In this document: positions 1 through 9,516 of the stretch, in pieces
Layout of the letters: every line of letters starts with the position of its first letter
How positions within the stretch are numbered: the first letter of the stretch is position 1
Assembly: GCF_001456025.1 (NCBI RefSeq)
Contig: NZ_LMTZ01000144.1
Location: 1 to 64,000, forward strand
Direction of reading: 5' to 3'
Source: Mastigocoleus testarum BC008
GTDB taxonomy: Bacteria > Cyanobacteriota > Cyanobacteriia > Cyanobacteriales > Nostocaceae
DNA: 64,000 nucleotides
The notes under the pieces: model-generated
The model's input: the letters and a program-made list of their open reading frames with translations, nothing else
What the model was told of the DNA's origin: nothing
Databases searched by the model: none
Position numbers and translations under genes: made by a program

Positions 1-25
1 CCAAGCTTACTTCTTTAGGACGCAT

Positions 26-565
26 TCACAATACTTCTAATTGTGTTGCATCCTCGTAAATTGGCAAAGGTATTGTTTCTAAAGAAAGCAGTTCTTTGCG
101 CCCGTAAGAATCGAGCTTGTCAGTCCATTTGAGAATCAAACCGATGGGTACAGCTTCAAGAATGATACTGGCTCCAGAATACTTGTAATTAATATCTGCA
201 TTACTTGTAAAGCGACCCCAAACAGGTTGTAATATTTCTTGTTTTTTTGTTGGTTGACGCAAAATCACTAGTTCAATTACTTCCAGCTGTTCGCGATCTA
301 CTAATTCGAGGATTCTAATAATGTCACTAGGCGTACAACTATAAACATACCCTTGTTTAGTCGCTTCAACCAGCAGAGTCATTTGATGTCCTTTAATTTC
401 TAGGGGACATGCTACTGGATCTATTAAACGCTCCCAATAAATAAGATTATCTTGCGACCGCTCTGGGATAACTAACTGGTTATTTTGCGAATAGCCACGT
501 TTCTTTGTACCAATATTTTTATTTCTTCTGATTGGATTCCAGCCACTATATTTCATAATTTTCAA
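26..565 (-). CDS. Hypothetical protein, 179 aa
   Basis: A complete frame of 179 codons that I do not recognise. The N-terminal ~30 residues are basic (KIMKYSGWNPIRRNKN). The rest is a soluble alpha/beta-like sequence with no signal peptide, membrane segment or catalytic motif I can name. It stands alone on the minus strand and is divergent from the PstS-like gene at 974, with a 400-bp AT-rich spacer between. The sequence has the look of a lineage-specific cyanobacterial protein. The start is the ATG at 565; no strong Shine-Dalgarno is visible upstream, which is common in cyanobacteria. Confidence 0.6.
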   Translation of the reverse strand: MKIMKYSGWNPIRRNKNIGTKKRGYSQNNQLVIPERSQDNLIYWERLIDPVACPLEIKGHQMTLLVEATKQGYVYSCTPSDIIRILELVDREQLEVIELVILRQPTKKQEILQPVWGRFTSNADINYKYSGASIILEAVPIGLILKWTDKLDSYGRKELLSLETIPLPIYEDATQLEVL

Positions 566-973
566 AAAAAAATAAAATTAGAAAACAAAAGTATTAACAA
601 TTATCAAGTGAAGAAATTTTTGTATTTCAGTGACAGCAAATAGTTTATATTGATCAATTAATTGCTTTTGTGGAGGACATCATAACAACATCTACTAATC
701 AATCTTAACTATTTTTTCAAGAATATTAGTATCATAATCTTGCTTTACTTATCGGAGAAATTTATTAGCGAAAGATTATTATTTGATACCCCAACAAGGG
801 TTATAAAACTGTTACCAGATTGACGTTAATTTTAATGCTTGAAATTCACAATAGTTAAATTTCTACTCATCTCAGTAAAAGGCAGTTTTTAATGGATATG
901 TGACAGAATTTTTTCTGGACAGATAACGCTCAAACTTTATTTATTTGAAATTCAATCAAGCGAAAACATAACT
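566..973. other. Intergenic, AT-rich, divergent promoters
   Basis: A 408-bp spacer between the divergent hypothetical gene and the PstS-like gene. It is strongly AT-rich and must hold both promoters. I see no RNA gene, repeat or hairpin worth naming in it. Confidence 0.5.
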
Positions 974-2020
974 ATGTTTCAAAAAAAAAACCAGACTTTG
1001 AGTCTAACATTCACCCTTTTAATTTCTTCAAGCTTAGTTATTGGAGTTTTTTGGTGGAAATCTCACTTTTATAATACTGGCTTCGTTAATTTTGGGAAAA
1101 ATCCCAGTAGTAAGCAAAAACAAAAATCACCACCATCCCTAGCTCAGAAGTTTACGCAAGTTAAAAATGTGCCTGCTGGATCGTTCAGCTATGGAGGTAG
1201 CACCACTTGGGCTTCAATTAGAAATAGAACTGAACAATCGCTCGCAAGAGTATTTCCAGAATATGAATTAATTTACATCAATCCAGAAAGAGGAAGTCCT
1301 GACTCTGCTGTAGGGATCGAAATGCTCCTCAATAATGAATTAGATTTTTCTCAAACTTCACGTTCTATAAAAGAAGAAGAACATAAAAAAGCAGAAATAA
1401 AAGGATTTACACTTACTGAAATTCCAATAGCTATAGATGGTATTGCTGTTGCAGTTCATCCCAAAATGAATATACCTGGCTTAAAGCTAGACGAACTCAA
1501 AAAAATATATTCGGGTGAAATTACTAACTGGAAAGATTTAGGAGGACCTAACTTAAAAATAACACCATACTCCAAACAAAATGAAGGTGGTACTGTAGAG
1601 TTTTTTCTGAAAAATGTTTTACACAAAGAGAAGTTTGGTAAAAATATTCAGATAGTAAAAAGCACAACGGAAGCCTTGAGAAGAATTATTAGCAATCGGG
1701 GTGGCATTTACTACGCATCTGCACCCAAAATTGTTACACAATGTGGCGTCAAACCCTTACCAATTGCACGAGTTGGTGAAAAATTTGTCCCACCTTATAA
1801 AAAACCATTGGTTCTCCCATATGAATGTCCAATACAGCGCAACCAATTGAATGTAGAGGCTTTTAAAAGTGATGAGTATCCCATGACCAGACGACTATTT
1901 GTAGTTGTGAAAAAGAATGGTCAAATTGAAGAAGAAGCAGGGATGGCTTACGCTAATCTTATGCTCACAGAAGAAGGTCAACAATTAATCTCGGAAGCAG
2001 GTTTTGTCAGGATTCGCTGA
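974..2020 (+). CDS. PstS-like phosphate ABC transporter substrate-binding protein
   Basis: A 348-aa exported binding protein of the PBP/PstS family. A hydrophobic N-terminal segment (about residues 8-28, LTFTLLISSSLVIGVFWW) acts as signal or anchor. The ligand-binding domain starts near residue 62 with FSYGGSTTW, followed by the family hallmarks SRSIKEEE, GIAVAVHP, LKKIYSGEITNWKDLGG and EGGTVEFFL. PstS-type proteins capture phosphate in the periplasm for PstCAB, but no pstCAB genes are nearby. An orphan sensor or scavenging role, or another oxyanion as ligand, is therefore possible. The ATG at 974 follows a weak purine stretch (aagcgaaaac). Confidence 0.8.
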   Translation: MFQKKNQTLSLTFTLLISSSLVIGVFWWKSHFYNTGFVNFGKNPSSKQKQKSPPSLAQKFTQVKNVPAGSFSYGGSTTWASIRNRTEQSLARVFPEYELIYINPERGSPDSAVGIEMLLNNELDFSQTSRSIKEEEHKKAEIKGFTLTEIPIAIDGIAVAVHPKMNIPGLKLDELKKIYSGEITNWKDLGGPNLKITPYSKQNEGGTVEFFLKNVLHKEKFGKNIQIVKSTTEALRRIISNRGGIYYASAPKIVTQCGVKPLPIARVGEKFVPPYKKPLVLPYECPIQRNQLNVEAFKSDEYPMTRRLFVVVKKNGQIEEEAGMAYANLMLTEEGQQLISEAGFVRIR

Positions 2021-2332
2021 CACACAAAATATAATGCAAATATTTGTAATTCTTGAGAAAAGTTAGAAAGACGTTATTTGCAATTCCATTCAAAAACATC
2101 AAATAAAAAATATATTGTTGGGGCTATTTCCTTCCCAAATAATCAAGCAACTTTTACCAAGAAACTTTTACAACTCGATAAATTTACCTGAGTCTCCAGC
2201 TATCTTTTATTAAGTACTAAACCTTTCTCACCTGTTAATATGAATATGCTTTTAGCCCACAGCAAAATACCCTGCAGGCTAATTTACAATCATACGTAGA
2301 TAGAAAATACAAAATACTATACTAATACAAAT
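2021..2332. other. Intergenic spacer between convergent genes
   Basis: A 312-bp AT-rich gap between the convergent PstS-like and OB-fold genes. I see no clear hairpin terminator and no gene. Confidence 0.4.
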
Positions 2333-2647
2333 TTACTGTATTGTATCTTGAGTACAAAATTTTACATTATCTTCTTTAATAATGGAAAAAGCATCAAATT
2401 CTCCACCATCAAATTCTCCGTCCACAGTAACTTGATCGCCTTCAGATAAGTTAACAGACGTGTTATCTCCAAAAACGTCCCAAGAGTCAACCTTCAAAGA
2501 ATGTTCCTCAGTTTTTAATCTGAATCCATCTTCCCAAACTTTTTCAATCGTACCAGAAAAGGAACTGCTACGTGCTTGAGCAGTTGAAGTTAGGCTAGCA
2601 GTAACTAATAGACCAGTGAAAGCAACAACTGTTACAACAAACCTCAT
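2333..2647 (-). CDS. Small exported OB-fold-like (BOF/YgiW-type) protein
   Basis: A 104-aa protein with a Sec signal peptide (residues 1-25, ending TSTAQA, cleavage after AQA). The mature domain of about 75 residues reads as a small beta-barrel: SFSGTIEKVWEDGFRL, then LKVDSWDVFG, then VNLSEGDQVTVDGEFDGGEF. That strand pattern and the G-D-V-T-V-D-G element resemble the bacterial OB-fold (BOF, YgiW/YdeI) and NirD-like periplasmic proteins. In that family they are linked to stress tolerance, but no specific ligand can be deduced here. Monocistronic. Confidence 0.6.
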   Translation of the reverse strand: MRFVVTVVAFTGLLVTASLTSTAQARSSSFSGTIEKVWEDGFRLKTEEHSLKVDSWDVFGDNTSVNLSEGDQVTVDGEFDGGEFDAFSIIKEDNVKFCTQDTIQ

Positions 2648-2860
2648 CTTTCCCCCTAAAGTTTTAGCTTAATATTTGCTTCATAATATTAAGAATACTG
2701 GATTTAGCGAAGCTATATTATTAACATTTCCGATTACAGTAATTAGTAAAATCTTCAGATAAGTTTTATCACTGATAATAATAGCTATGCTTATTGAAAT
2801 ATCTAATTTAAGACAATAACCAATCTAATTTCAGATCGTAAATACTTAGGCTAATGCAAT

Positions 2861-3289
2861 ATGAAAATGCAGACAAAGAAACATCGCATCAAGTGTAAAT
2901 ACCGTATAATTCTGCTACTGAGCATAATAGTGGTCGTCCCTTCGGGTTACATAATCAGATTTTCTCAAGGAACAGGGATTGAGTGGTTAGGTGATGTTTT
3001 TGGAAGCATTGCTTATGAAATATTTTGGATTTTATTAGTTGCTGCGATCGCTCCGAGAATTTCCGCATTCAAAGTTGCACTTGGAGTTTGCATTGCTACT
3101 TGTGGATTAGAATTTTTGCAGCTATGGCAACCACCTTTTTTGCAAGCTGCCCGCTCTACTTTACCAGGAAGACTAGTTTTAGGTAATACCTTTGTATGGT
3201 CAGATTTTCCTCCATACTTTATCGGTAGTTTCTTGGGATGGATATGGATAATAACAGCTAAAAAATATACTTTCAAGTCTTTTGGTTGA
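2861..3289 (+). CDS. DUF2809-type integral membrane protein
   Basis: A 142-aa protein with four predicted membrane helices: about residues 15-33 (IILLLSIIVVVPSGYII), 45-65, 70-88 and 118-135. The conserved GLEFLQLWQPPFLQAARSTLPGRLVLGNTF core is typical of the DUF2809 family, usually a small inner-membrane protein of unknown function. It starts at the ATG at 2861, just before a second in-frame ATG. It is divergent from the OB-fold gene. No functional neighbours. Confidence 0.7.
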   Translation: MKMQTKKHRIKCKYRIILLLSIIVVVPSGYIIRFSQGTGIEWLGDVFGSIAYEIFWILLVAAIAPRISAFKVALGVCIATCGLEFLQLWQPPFLQAARSTLPGRLVLGNTFVWSDFPPYFIGSFLGWIWIITAKKYTFKSFG

Positions 3290-3721
3290 TGTTTGCTGCA
3301 AACATGTGCACTTAGCCATAACAATAGAATATACGATGAAAAAGCAGTAGAAAAGAGACTATTGTGATTTGAACTGACCGACTCCGTCGGAAGGAAGAAG
3401 GAAGATGTCTTCAAACGCGTTTCCTACAAAAATCTTCCTTCCTGTTCAGCTTTGCTGCGTTCAAAGACAGAAAGGTACAAGCCCCGTCCATGAGCGGGCG
3501 GAAGAGGTTAGAGCCTACGGCGTCGGCGGAGCCTCTGACTAACGTCACGCTATAGCTATAGCTGCGCTACCTATAGCTGCGCTACCTACGGATCCGCTAA
3601 GGGAGGAGTGCAAGCAACTTTGGACGCGCTGCGCGTTCACTGCAGGTGCCTCTAACGGCAACATAAAACCTTCTTCCCTCTTCCTCCTTACTTCTTCCTT
3701 CCGGTGACAACAAATAACCAA
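3290..3721. repeat. GC-rich interspersed repeats and polypurine/polypyrimidine tracts
   Basis: A 430-bp non-coding gap, much richer in GC than its surroundings. It holds A/G-rich and C/T-rich 7-mer-like tracts (ggaaggaagaaggaag near 3390; cttcttccctcttcctcc near 3670), a direct repeat of tatagctgcgctacc at 3557 and 3572, and palindromic patches around gcctacggcgtcggcgga. These are the short repetitive elements scattered between genes in filamentous cyanobacteria. No credible reading frame. Confidence 0.6.
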
Positions 3722-4444
3722 TCAACTTTTAAAACGATAATGAAGAAAAACTTCATCTTCAACAGTATTTACCGATAGTAAACGTAACCTCGGGGCAATA
3801 GCAGAAATAAATCCCGAACCATCTACAGGGGTAGGAGCAGTTTGACCGCCTAAAATTAACGGACAAATACTCAGCCATAGCTCATCAATTAAACCCAACT
3901 CCAGCATTGCTGCAACCAATTCGCCACCACCTAAAACCGCTAGACGGTTAATGCCAAGATTTACTAAATGCTCCAATGCTGCTGTAATATCAATTTGTTC
4001 TGATTGAGTTTCAAAAACTAAGACTTTTTCAAACTGTTGCTTAGAATTATATTGGTGTTTTGTAAATTCTTCCTGGTGCTGCTGCCAAAATCTTGCCCCT
4101 TGGGAGGTTGAAATTAACCAACGCCTAACAGGTTGCTCAAAAAAACGCATGTCGGGGTCTAGATCTCCGCTCTTAGAAATGGTTATATGAATAGGTTGGG
4201 GGGGGTAACCTAACTGGTTTCGATATTGTAACAACGCTAAATTAGATATTGTTAGTGTTGTATTATAGGCACGTAAAGTACCAGCACCGAATAAAACGGC
4301 ATCTGAACCAGCAATTTGTTTTTCTAAGTGCGCCTTATCAGCTTTCGAGCCAAATCGAGCTGGCGATCGCATATAATCCGCGATTTTGCCATCCGCACTC
4401 ATTGCCAAAACAATGGTGGTGTAAGGACGAAGTTTTTGCACCAT
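3722..4444 (-). CDS. RibD C-terminal-domain (dihydrofolate-reductase-like) protein
   Basis: A 240-aa protein that consists only of the reductase half of RibD. The N-terminus TTIVLAMSADGKIAD is the NADPH-binding start of the fold. DAVLFGAGTLRAYN, the RLAVLGGGELVAAMLELGL segment and the DELWLSICPLILGG strand complete the family signature. In riboflavin synthesis this domain reduces the ribosyl side chain of the pyrimidinone. Stand-alone copies without the deaminase domain are common in cyanobacteria and may supply the reductase or act on another substrate. No rib genes are nearby. Start ATG at 4444. Confidence 0.8.
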   Translation of the reverse strand: MVQKLRPYTTIVLAMSADGKIADYMRSPARFGSKADKAHLEKQIAGSDAVLFGAGTLRAYNTTLTISNLALLQYRNQLGYPPQPIHITISKSGDLDPDMRFFEQPVRRWLISTSQGARFWQQHQEEFTKHQYNSKQQFEKVLVFETQSEQIDITAALEHLVNLGINRLAVLGGGELVAAMLELGLIDELWLSICPLILGGQTAPTPVDGSGFISAIAPRLRLLSVNTVEDEVFLHYRFKS

Positions 4445-4730
4445 TTACCAGGAAAATTTTGATATATTTTGTATTTGTGTGGGTTTTTTTTTAATCATTG
4501 GCAATATTTTATGCTTGCCAATTTACAAATTTCCAGTTTAGTTTTTGCTTCCCAGAAATCAGGCAACGGCAGTCAGTTTTACAAGTAGTTAAATCAAAAT
4601 TGTATAATATGCTGCAGTTTCTTGGTGGAGAATTGTCAAAATCTTAGATAAAAATAAGTAAATTTTGAAACTGAAATGACATTAGCTGAACTACTTGCAT
4701 ATTGTTGCTATTGTTAACCGCACATAAGTT

Positions 4731-6974
4731 GTGAGAATGCCGATGGCTAAATCTCGTCAATCATCTTTTCGCCGAATTTTAGTATCAAGAATTTTGCTCC
4801 TATCTGTTCCCGTTTTATTGATAGGAGAAATCATAGTTTTTAAAAAAGCACGTTCGAGTTTGTTGGAGACAGCCCGTCAAAACCTCACAGAAAGTGCAGT
4901 AATTAAAGGAGAAATGATTACTAATGGGATCGCAGCCCTTAAGAGTAATCTAATCAGTATTTCCCAAACCAGTGTGATTCAGTCTGGTTCGCAGGAAAAA
5001 ATTCAGGAATATCTCAAGCGATTAAAAAATTATTTACCAACCAATGTAGAGTGTATTCAATTAACAGATGTTACTAATAATAATGTAATTAATAGTACCT
5101 GTGGAGATAACATTATTAAGGAATTAAAACTTCCTCTACCTAGTAATGAAGTCGATCTTGATGTAAGATTGCCGCCACAAAATGGTATCACTGGACAAAA
5201 AGAAATCAAAAATAAACTAAGGTTGATATTTTCTGTTCCAGTATATGACCAGAATCAAACTGTTAAATATATTCTCAATCTCCAAACATTATTACAAGTC
5301 AGAGTAAAAAATAAACGAGGTATACTTACAGGCTCAACAGTTGTAATTGATGAAGATGGTAGAATTTTAGCCCATCCCATCGCCACACGTGTTGGGACTA
5401 ACATTAAAGAGCATGCAGATGCTACTCGACTACAAAAAATAGTCAAAAATGCAGTCGCAGGGAGAAAGCACTTTTTACACCTCTTTTTTGAAAATGAAGG
5501 ACAAGAATTATTAGCTGGTTACAAAGCGATCGCTGCTCCAGTTACTGGAAATCAAAAGGAAAAATGGGTTGTCCTGGCTGTTACTAGTCTAGATAACGCT
5601 TTATATGGATTGGGACAAATAAAAATCATATTATTGATTTTAACTTTATGTTTAGTTGGTGTTAGTGTTTTAGCCTCCTTGTATCTAGCCCGCGACTTAG
5701 CACTTCCTATGGAAGAATTGGGAGACTACGCTCAAAATCTCCATCTCAGAAAAGATGTTAAGCCAGTACCCCATAATTTTGAGATTCGGGAATTTAATCA
5801 ACTAGCACAAGCTCTTGAACAAATGGTAGAACGTTTAAAAGCTTGGGCGAATGAATTAGAAATTGCTTGGGAGGAAGCAAAAGGAGCAAATCAAAGTAAA
5901 AGTCAGTTTTTAGCCGCCACTTCCCATGAATTGAGAAATCCTTTAAATATCATCATTAACTGCGTGCGGTTAGTGAGGGAAGATATGTGCGATAGTCGCG
6001 AAGAAGAGTTGGAATTTTTGAAGCGAGCAGATGATACCGCAATTCATTTGTTGGGGATCATTAATAGCTTACTTGACATTTCTAAAATTGAAGCAGGTAA
6101 GCTATCGGTATATCCAGAACCAATTGACCTGAGGAAATTACTGTTAGACGTCATTAATATTCAGTCGGTTACTGTCCAACAAAAAGGATTGCAGTTAAAT
6201 ACTCCACAAATGGACGAGATAATCCCAGTTAATGCCGATTCTAGCAAATTAAAGCAGGTACTAATCAATATTATTGGTAACGCAACCAAATTTACAGAAG
6301 CAGGTAGCATCACAATTAGTACAGCTACGGAAACAATTGAGGATAAACCACAAATAATTATCTCTGTAACGGACACAGGTCTGGGTATAGAACCATCACA
6401 ACAGGAAAAACTTTTCCGTCCATTTGTGATGGTGGATACTTCTAGGAGTCGTCAGTTTGGCGGTACGGGTTTGGGATTAGCAATTTCCCGTAATTTAATG
6501 GAAATGATGGGAGGTAAGATCGCACTTGAAAGTCCCGGTTTGGATCAAGGTACGACAGTTAAAATTTCTTTACCTTTAATCGATCCTGCTTTACTTTCAT
6601 CTTCAAGTACAGAAGCAAGAAATAATAAATCAAAATCAAAATTTTCACCTCAAATCGAACCAAACATACCGGTACAAAGTAGTAATAATTGTGTTTCCTT
6701 AAATAAAGAATCTCAGAATAGCAATTCATTAAAATCTGTAACTGAAGCAGTAAACTCAACAGAAAAAATGGATTTACTGGAGAAAAATTCATCCCAAAGT
6801 AAATGCGTTTCTTCCGTCCCCAAGCAGCTCGACAATAAATCCGGTTCTTCCGCCCAAAATTCCATTAAAAAAACTGGAGATCGCGGCGGAGATTCCCTAC
6901 CAATTTTCATCCAAAAAGGTCGATTTTCCACCTTGATGGAGAGAAGTAGTCAAAGCAGTGAGGATTTTCACTAA
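4731..6974 (+). CDS. Membrane sensor histidine kinase, Cache-HAMP-HisKA-HATPase
   Basis: A 747-aa hybrid-less sensor kinase. TM1 is about residues 17-38, followed by a periplasmic Cache-like sensor (to ~290), TM2 at about 297-320, then HAMP (ALPMEELGDYAQNL). HisKA has the phosphoacceptor His near residue 399 in ATSHELRNPLN. HATPase_c shows an N-box IIGNATKF, G1 DTGLGI and G2 GGTGLGLA, so it looks catalytically complete. The last ~130 residues are a Ser/Asn/Lys-rich tail. The frame opens with GTG at 4731, but the ATG at 4737 is equally good. No response regulator is adjacent. Its 3' end overlaps the convergent oxidoreductase gene by 78 bp. Confidence 0.88.
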   Translation: MRMPMAKSRQSSFRRILVSRILLLSVPVLLIGEIIVFKKARSSLLETARQNLTESAVIKGEMITNGIAALKSNLISISQTSVIQSGSQEKIQEYLKRLKNYLPTNVECIQLTDVTNNNVINSTCGDNIIKELKLPLPSNEVDLDVRLPPQNGITGQKEIKNKLRLIFSVPVYDQNQTVKYILNLQTLLQVRVKNKRGILTGSTVVIDEDGRILAHPIATRVGTNIKEHADATRLQKIVKNAVAGRKHFLHLFFENEGQELLAGYKAIAAPVTGNQKEKWVVLAVTSLDNALYGLGQIKIILLILTLCLVGVSVLASLYLARDLALPMEELGDYAQNLHLRKDVKPVPHNFEIREFNQLAQALEQMVERLKAWANELEIAWEEAKGANQSKSQFLAATSHELRNPLNIIINCVRLVREDMCDSREEELEFLKRADDTAIHLLGIINSLLDISKIEAGKLSVYPEPIDLRKLLLDVINIQSVTVQQKGLQLNTPQMDEIIPVNADSSKLKQVLINIIGNATKFTEAGSITISTATETIEDKPQIIISVTDTGLGIEPSQQEKLFRPFVMVDTSRSRQFGGTGLGLAISRNLMEMMGGKIALESPGLDQGTTVKISLPLIDPALLSSSSTEARNNKSKSKFSPQIEPNIPVQSSNNCVSLNKESQNSNSLKSVTEAVNSTEKMDLLEKNSSQSKCVSSVPKQLDNKSGSSAQNSIKKTGDRGGDSLPIFIQKGRFSTLMERSSQSSEDFH

Positions 6975-8024
6975 TTCCGTACCGACCCAACCGGATGAAA
7001 CAGTAATAGGAGTATTGTGAAGAATGCAATGAACAAAGCGATCGCATACTCTTCTTAAAGGTTCGGCTGTTTCTATTGGTATAACTTCACGGCTTTGATT
7101 AATTGGAATAAATTGATTTTCCCGAACCTCAAACTCACCCCCCAAAAAACTTAAAGGGGAGTCTTGAGACATTTCATCAAAAATTAAATTACCACGGGAG
7201 CCAACAATCGCCAGTCGTCTCTGTTTATCTGGGTTAAGCCAACATAGGTGGATATGTGCTTGAAAGTTGTCTGGGTAGATTAGTTTTAACCATACAAGGT
7301 CAGATAGTCCTTGGTTTGGGTTTTTAGGGGAAGAAGACTGAAGCGGAGGAAAAGCAGAAATATTCTGATTTATTGTTCGCGTATCTGTTACTGGTGTGTT
7401 TTCTATTTGCGTACTCGTTGTTTGCAACCATACGGAACCTGTAGCTTGCACCTGTACTGGCGATTGACCCAACCAATGGTTAAAAATAGCAATATCGTGA
7501 ATGGCTAAATCCCATAAAGCATCTACATCTTGACGAACTGGTCCCAAATGGGTGCGGGTAGCATAACCATAGCGTAAATCTCCCAGTTTTCCTGAAGAAA
7601 CAACGTTTCTCCCAGACTCTACAGCGGGATGGAATAGATAAGTATGATCTACCATTAATAATCTGTGAGAAGTTTGTGCTAGCTGACAAAGTTCCTCACA
7701 TTCCTTGGGATCCAGAGTCAAAGGCTTTTCTGCTAAGACATGATATCCCCAGCTTAAAGCATCACTAATTAGTTTGTAGTGAGTGGTAGCAGGAGTCGCA
7801 ACAATAACAGCTTCTAATTCGTCAACTTCCTTGAGTTGTTGTAAGTGTGCTGTTAACAATACACTTTCATCTAAGTTATATTGTTTTTGAACTGTGGCTA
7901 ATCTTTCTCGGTCGGGTTCTACTACAGCTGCTAACTGTGTTTGAGGGTGTTCTAAAATATTTCGTAACCAGTGAATTCCCCAGCGTCCCACACCGACGAT
8001 AGCTATTTTGATTTGATTAGTCAT
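6897..8024 (-). CDS. Gfo/Idh/MocA-family NAD(P)-dependent oxidoreductase
   Basis: A 375-aa protein with an N-terminal Rossmann fold (IAIVGVGRWGIHWLRNI, residues 6-22). The AVIVATPATTHYKL stretch and the AEKPLTLDPKEC motif carry the Lys of the EKP signature that marks Gfo/Idh/MocA sugar or inositol dehydrogenases. The substrate domain includes DLAIHDIAIFNHWLG. The true substrate is not evident. It lies 65 bp downstream of rnc on the same strand, so the two may be cotranscribed. Its last 26 codons overlap the tail of the sensor kinase on the other strand. Confidence 0.85.
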   Translation of the reverse strand: MTNQIKIAIVGVGRWGIHWLRNILEHPQTQLAAVVEPDRERLATVQKQYNLDESVLLTAHLQQLKEVDELEAVIVATPATTHYKLISDALSWGYHVLAEKPLTLDPKECEELCQLAQTSHRLLMVDHTYLFHPAVESGRNVVSSGKLGDLRYGYATRTHLGPVRQDVDALWDLAIHDIAIFNHWLGQSPVQVQATGSVWLQTTSTQIENTPVTDTRTINQNISAFPPLQSSSPKNPNQGLSDLVWLKLIYPDNFQAHIHLCWLNPDKQRRLAIVGSRGNLIFDEMSQDSPLSFLGGEFEVRENQFIPINQSREVIPIETAEPLRRVCDRFVHCILHNTPITVSSGWVGTELVKILTALTTSLHQGGKSTFLDENW

Positions 8025-8089
8025 TTGTTACTTTTAGTTAGTCAATTGTCACGTTCACATTAACTAACCCAATATAATTAATTTTGAGT

Positions 8090-8806
8090 TCAGGGTTTTC
8101 CCTGAGAGTCAATTGACAAAAAAGCAACTTTTGCAGCAGCCTGCTCTGCAGACTTTATAGAGCGTCCTTTACCCCAACCCAACTTTTCACCATTCAGCCA
8201 AACTTCAGCTTCAAAGCGATTTTTATCAGTTTGGGAATGATTTTGGGTTACCCGATATTCCGGTAAAACTTTAAATTGACCTTGAGTCCATTCTTGAAGT
8301 GCTGCTTTGTAGTTCAATCTAGCAGGGTCGAGGCGAATTTCTGCAGCTAACTTCTTAAAGTGAGGATCTAACCAAGGACGAATTAATTCCAAATTGTTAG
8401 TACTCAAGTACAATGCTCCCAAAACAGATTCAAAAGCATCCGCTAACCTTGACTCCATCCCAGCCCGATCGTTGCTTGCACCTCCAGCAACCTGCAAATA
8501 TAATTCCAAACCATATACCCGAGCTAATTTAGCGAGAATGCGATCGCTAACCAATACCGAACGAATTGCTGCAAATTCACCTACAGGAAATTCACTATAG
8601 TTCTCCCACAACACTTGAGCTGCAACTAAGCGTACTACAGCATCGCCAACAAATTCCAATTGCTCGTAATTTGCTTTTTCAGAAACGCTAGGATGAATCA
8701 GTGCCAAATCTAACAACTGCCACTTAATTAAGTCCTTATTTGGCACGCCTAATCTTTCAATTAAGCTCTCTAGTTGTCTTTGTCGGCGTGGATAAGCAAG
8801 GGTCAT
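8090..8806 (-). CDS. rnc: Ribonuclease III
   Basis: A 238-aa double-strand RNase. The nuclease domain has the signature YEQLEFVGDAVVRLVAAQ and the distal acidic pair in LADAFESVLGALY. A C-terminal dsRNA-binding domain (about residues 160-232) ends with the KSAEQAAAKVAF helix. The length is normal for the family. RNase III processes rRNA precursors and structured mRNAs, and in CRISPR systems with a tracrRNA it can trim the duplex. That makes it a plausible partner for the V-K array 25 kb away (inference). Likely operon with the oxidoreductase downstream. Confidence 0.92.
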   Translation of the reverse strand: MTLAYPRRQRQLESLIERLGVPNKDLIKWQLLDLALIHPSVSEKANYEQLEFVGDAVVRLVAAQVLWENYSEFPVGEFAAIRSVLVSDRILAKLARVYGLELYLQVAGGASNDRAGMESRLADAFESVLGALYLSTNNLELIRPWLDPHFKKLAAEIRLDPARLNYKAALQEWTQGQFKVLPEYRVTQNHSQTDKNRFEAEVWLNGEKLGWGKGRSIKSAEQAAAKVAFLSIDSQGKP

Positions 8807-9516
8807 GGGGATTTGCTATTTGAGATTAAAGATTTTCGTTGGCGTAAGGATGACACGATCGCGTCATAGGTAACTTTTTACTTCTTAGTTCTTAACTTCT
8901 TACTTGTACTAGCCCTATGGGGACGACCTATTTTGACTTTTGATTGGGAAATTGGTTCTGGCTGAAAAATTGATTTTTATTGAGAAATTGATTTTTAATT
9001 ATGAGTTCTGGATTTTAAGCTTTGAATCTCGAACTTGAGAGTTTAAGCTTTGAATTCAAGTTTTTGGATTTCAAGTTATGAATAATAGCATAAGCAATGA
9101 TTACGCTACAGTAACAAAATTTTATTTTTCGACTTATTTATTAACTAACTTCGTTCGTAAGGAAGAACCGAAGTTGCCAGTGCCGTTCACGTAGTGCGTT
9201 CAAAGTTGGGAGTAAACTTCTTTCATAAACACAAATATGGGTTGTTAGCGGTAGCGTGCCTGAAGGGCATATTCCCCTTGTGCTAAGCTAACGCCCTGCT
9301 GAGAAGACCGTTCGTTAGGGCGCGCGCGCGCGCGCGCGGCCTGTGTCATACGGTGTAAGATACGCCCGCACGAGGAAGCGTGAATGCGTTGGGGTTTAAC
9401 CATTGCAATTCCAAACTTCTTCCTTCTTCCTTCTTCCCTCTTCCCTCGCTTTAATTTATTTCTTTACTAATCGCCAATTCCCAATAGCGAATCCCCAGTT
9501 TCCAGTAAGGATTAAG
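8807..9516. repeat. Non-coding spacer with (CG)9, polypyrimidine and GC-rich repeats
   Basis: About 710 bp with no gene between rnc and rnpB. It contains imperfect AT-rich repeats (gagaaattgattttt, tttaagctttgaat twice around 8960-9060), a GC-rich repetitive patch at 9150-9400, an alternating (CG)9 run at 9321-9338, and a polypyrimidine tract of cttcttc-type units at about 9417-9449. These are typical short repeats of filamentous cyanobacteria. Confidence 0.6.
9321..9338. repeat. (CG)9 alternating tract
   Basis: Nine uninterrupted CG dinucleotides read directly from the sequence, embedded in a GC-rich intergenic repeat patch. Alternating CG of this length can adopt Z-DNA and is prone to slippage. 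Confidence 0.9.

Noticed and set aside
3013..3414. 133-codon minus-strand frame
   Set aside because: It is antisense to the DUF2809 membrane protein, which has a convincing family pattern, and has no recognisable content.
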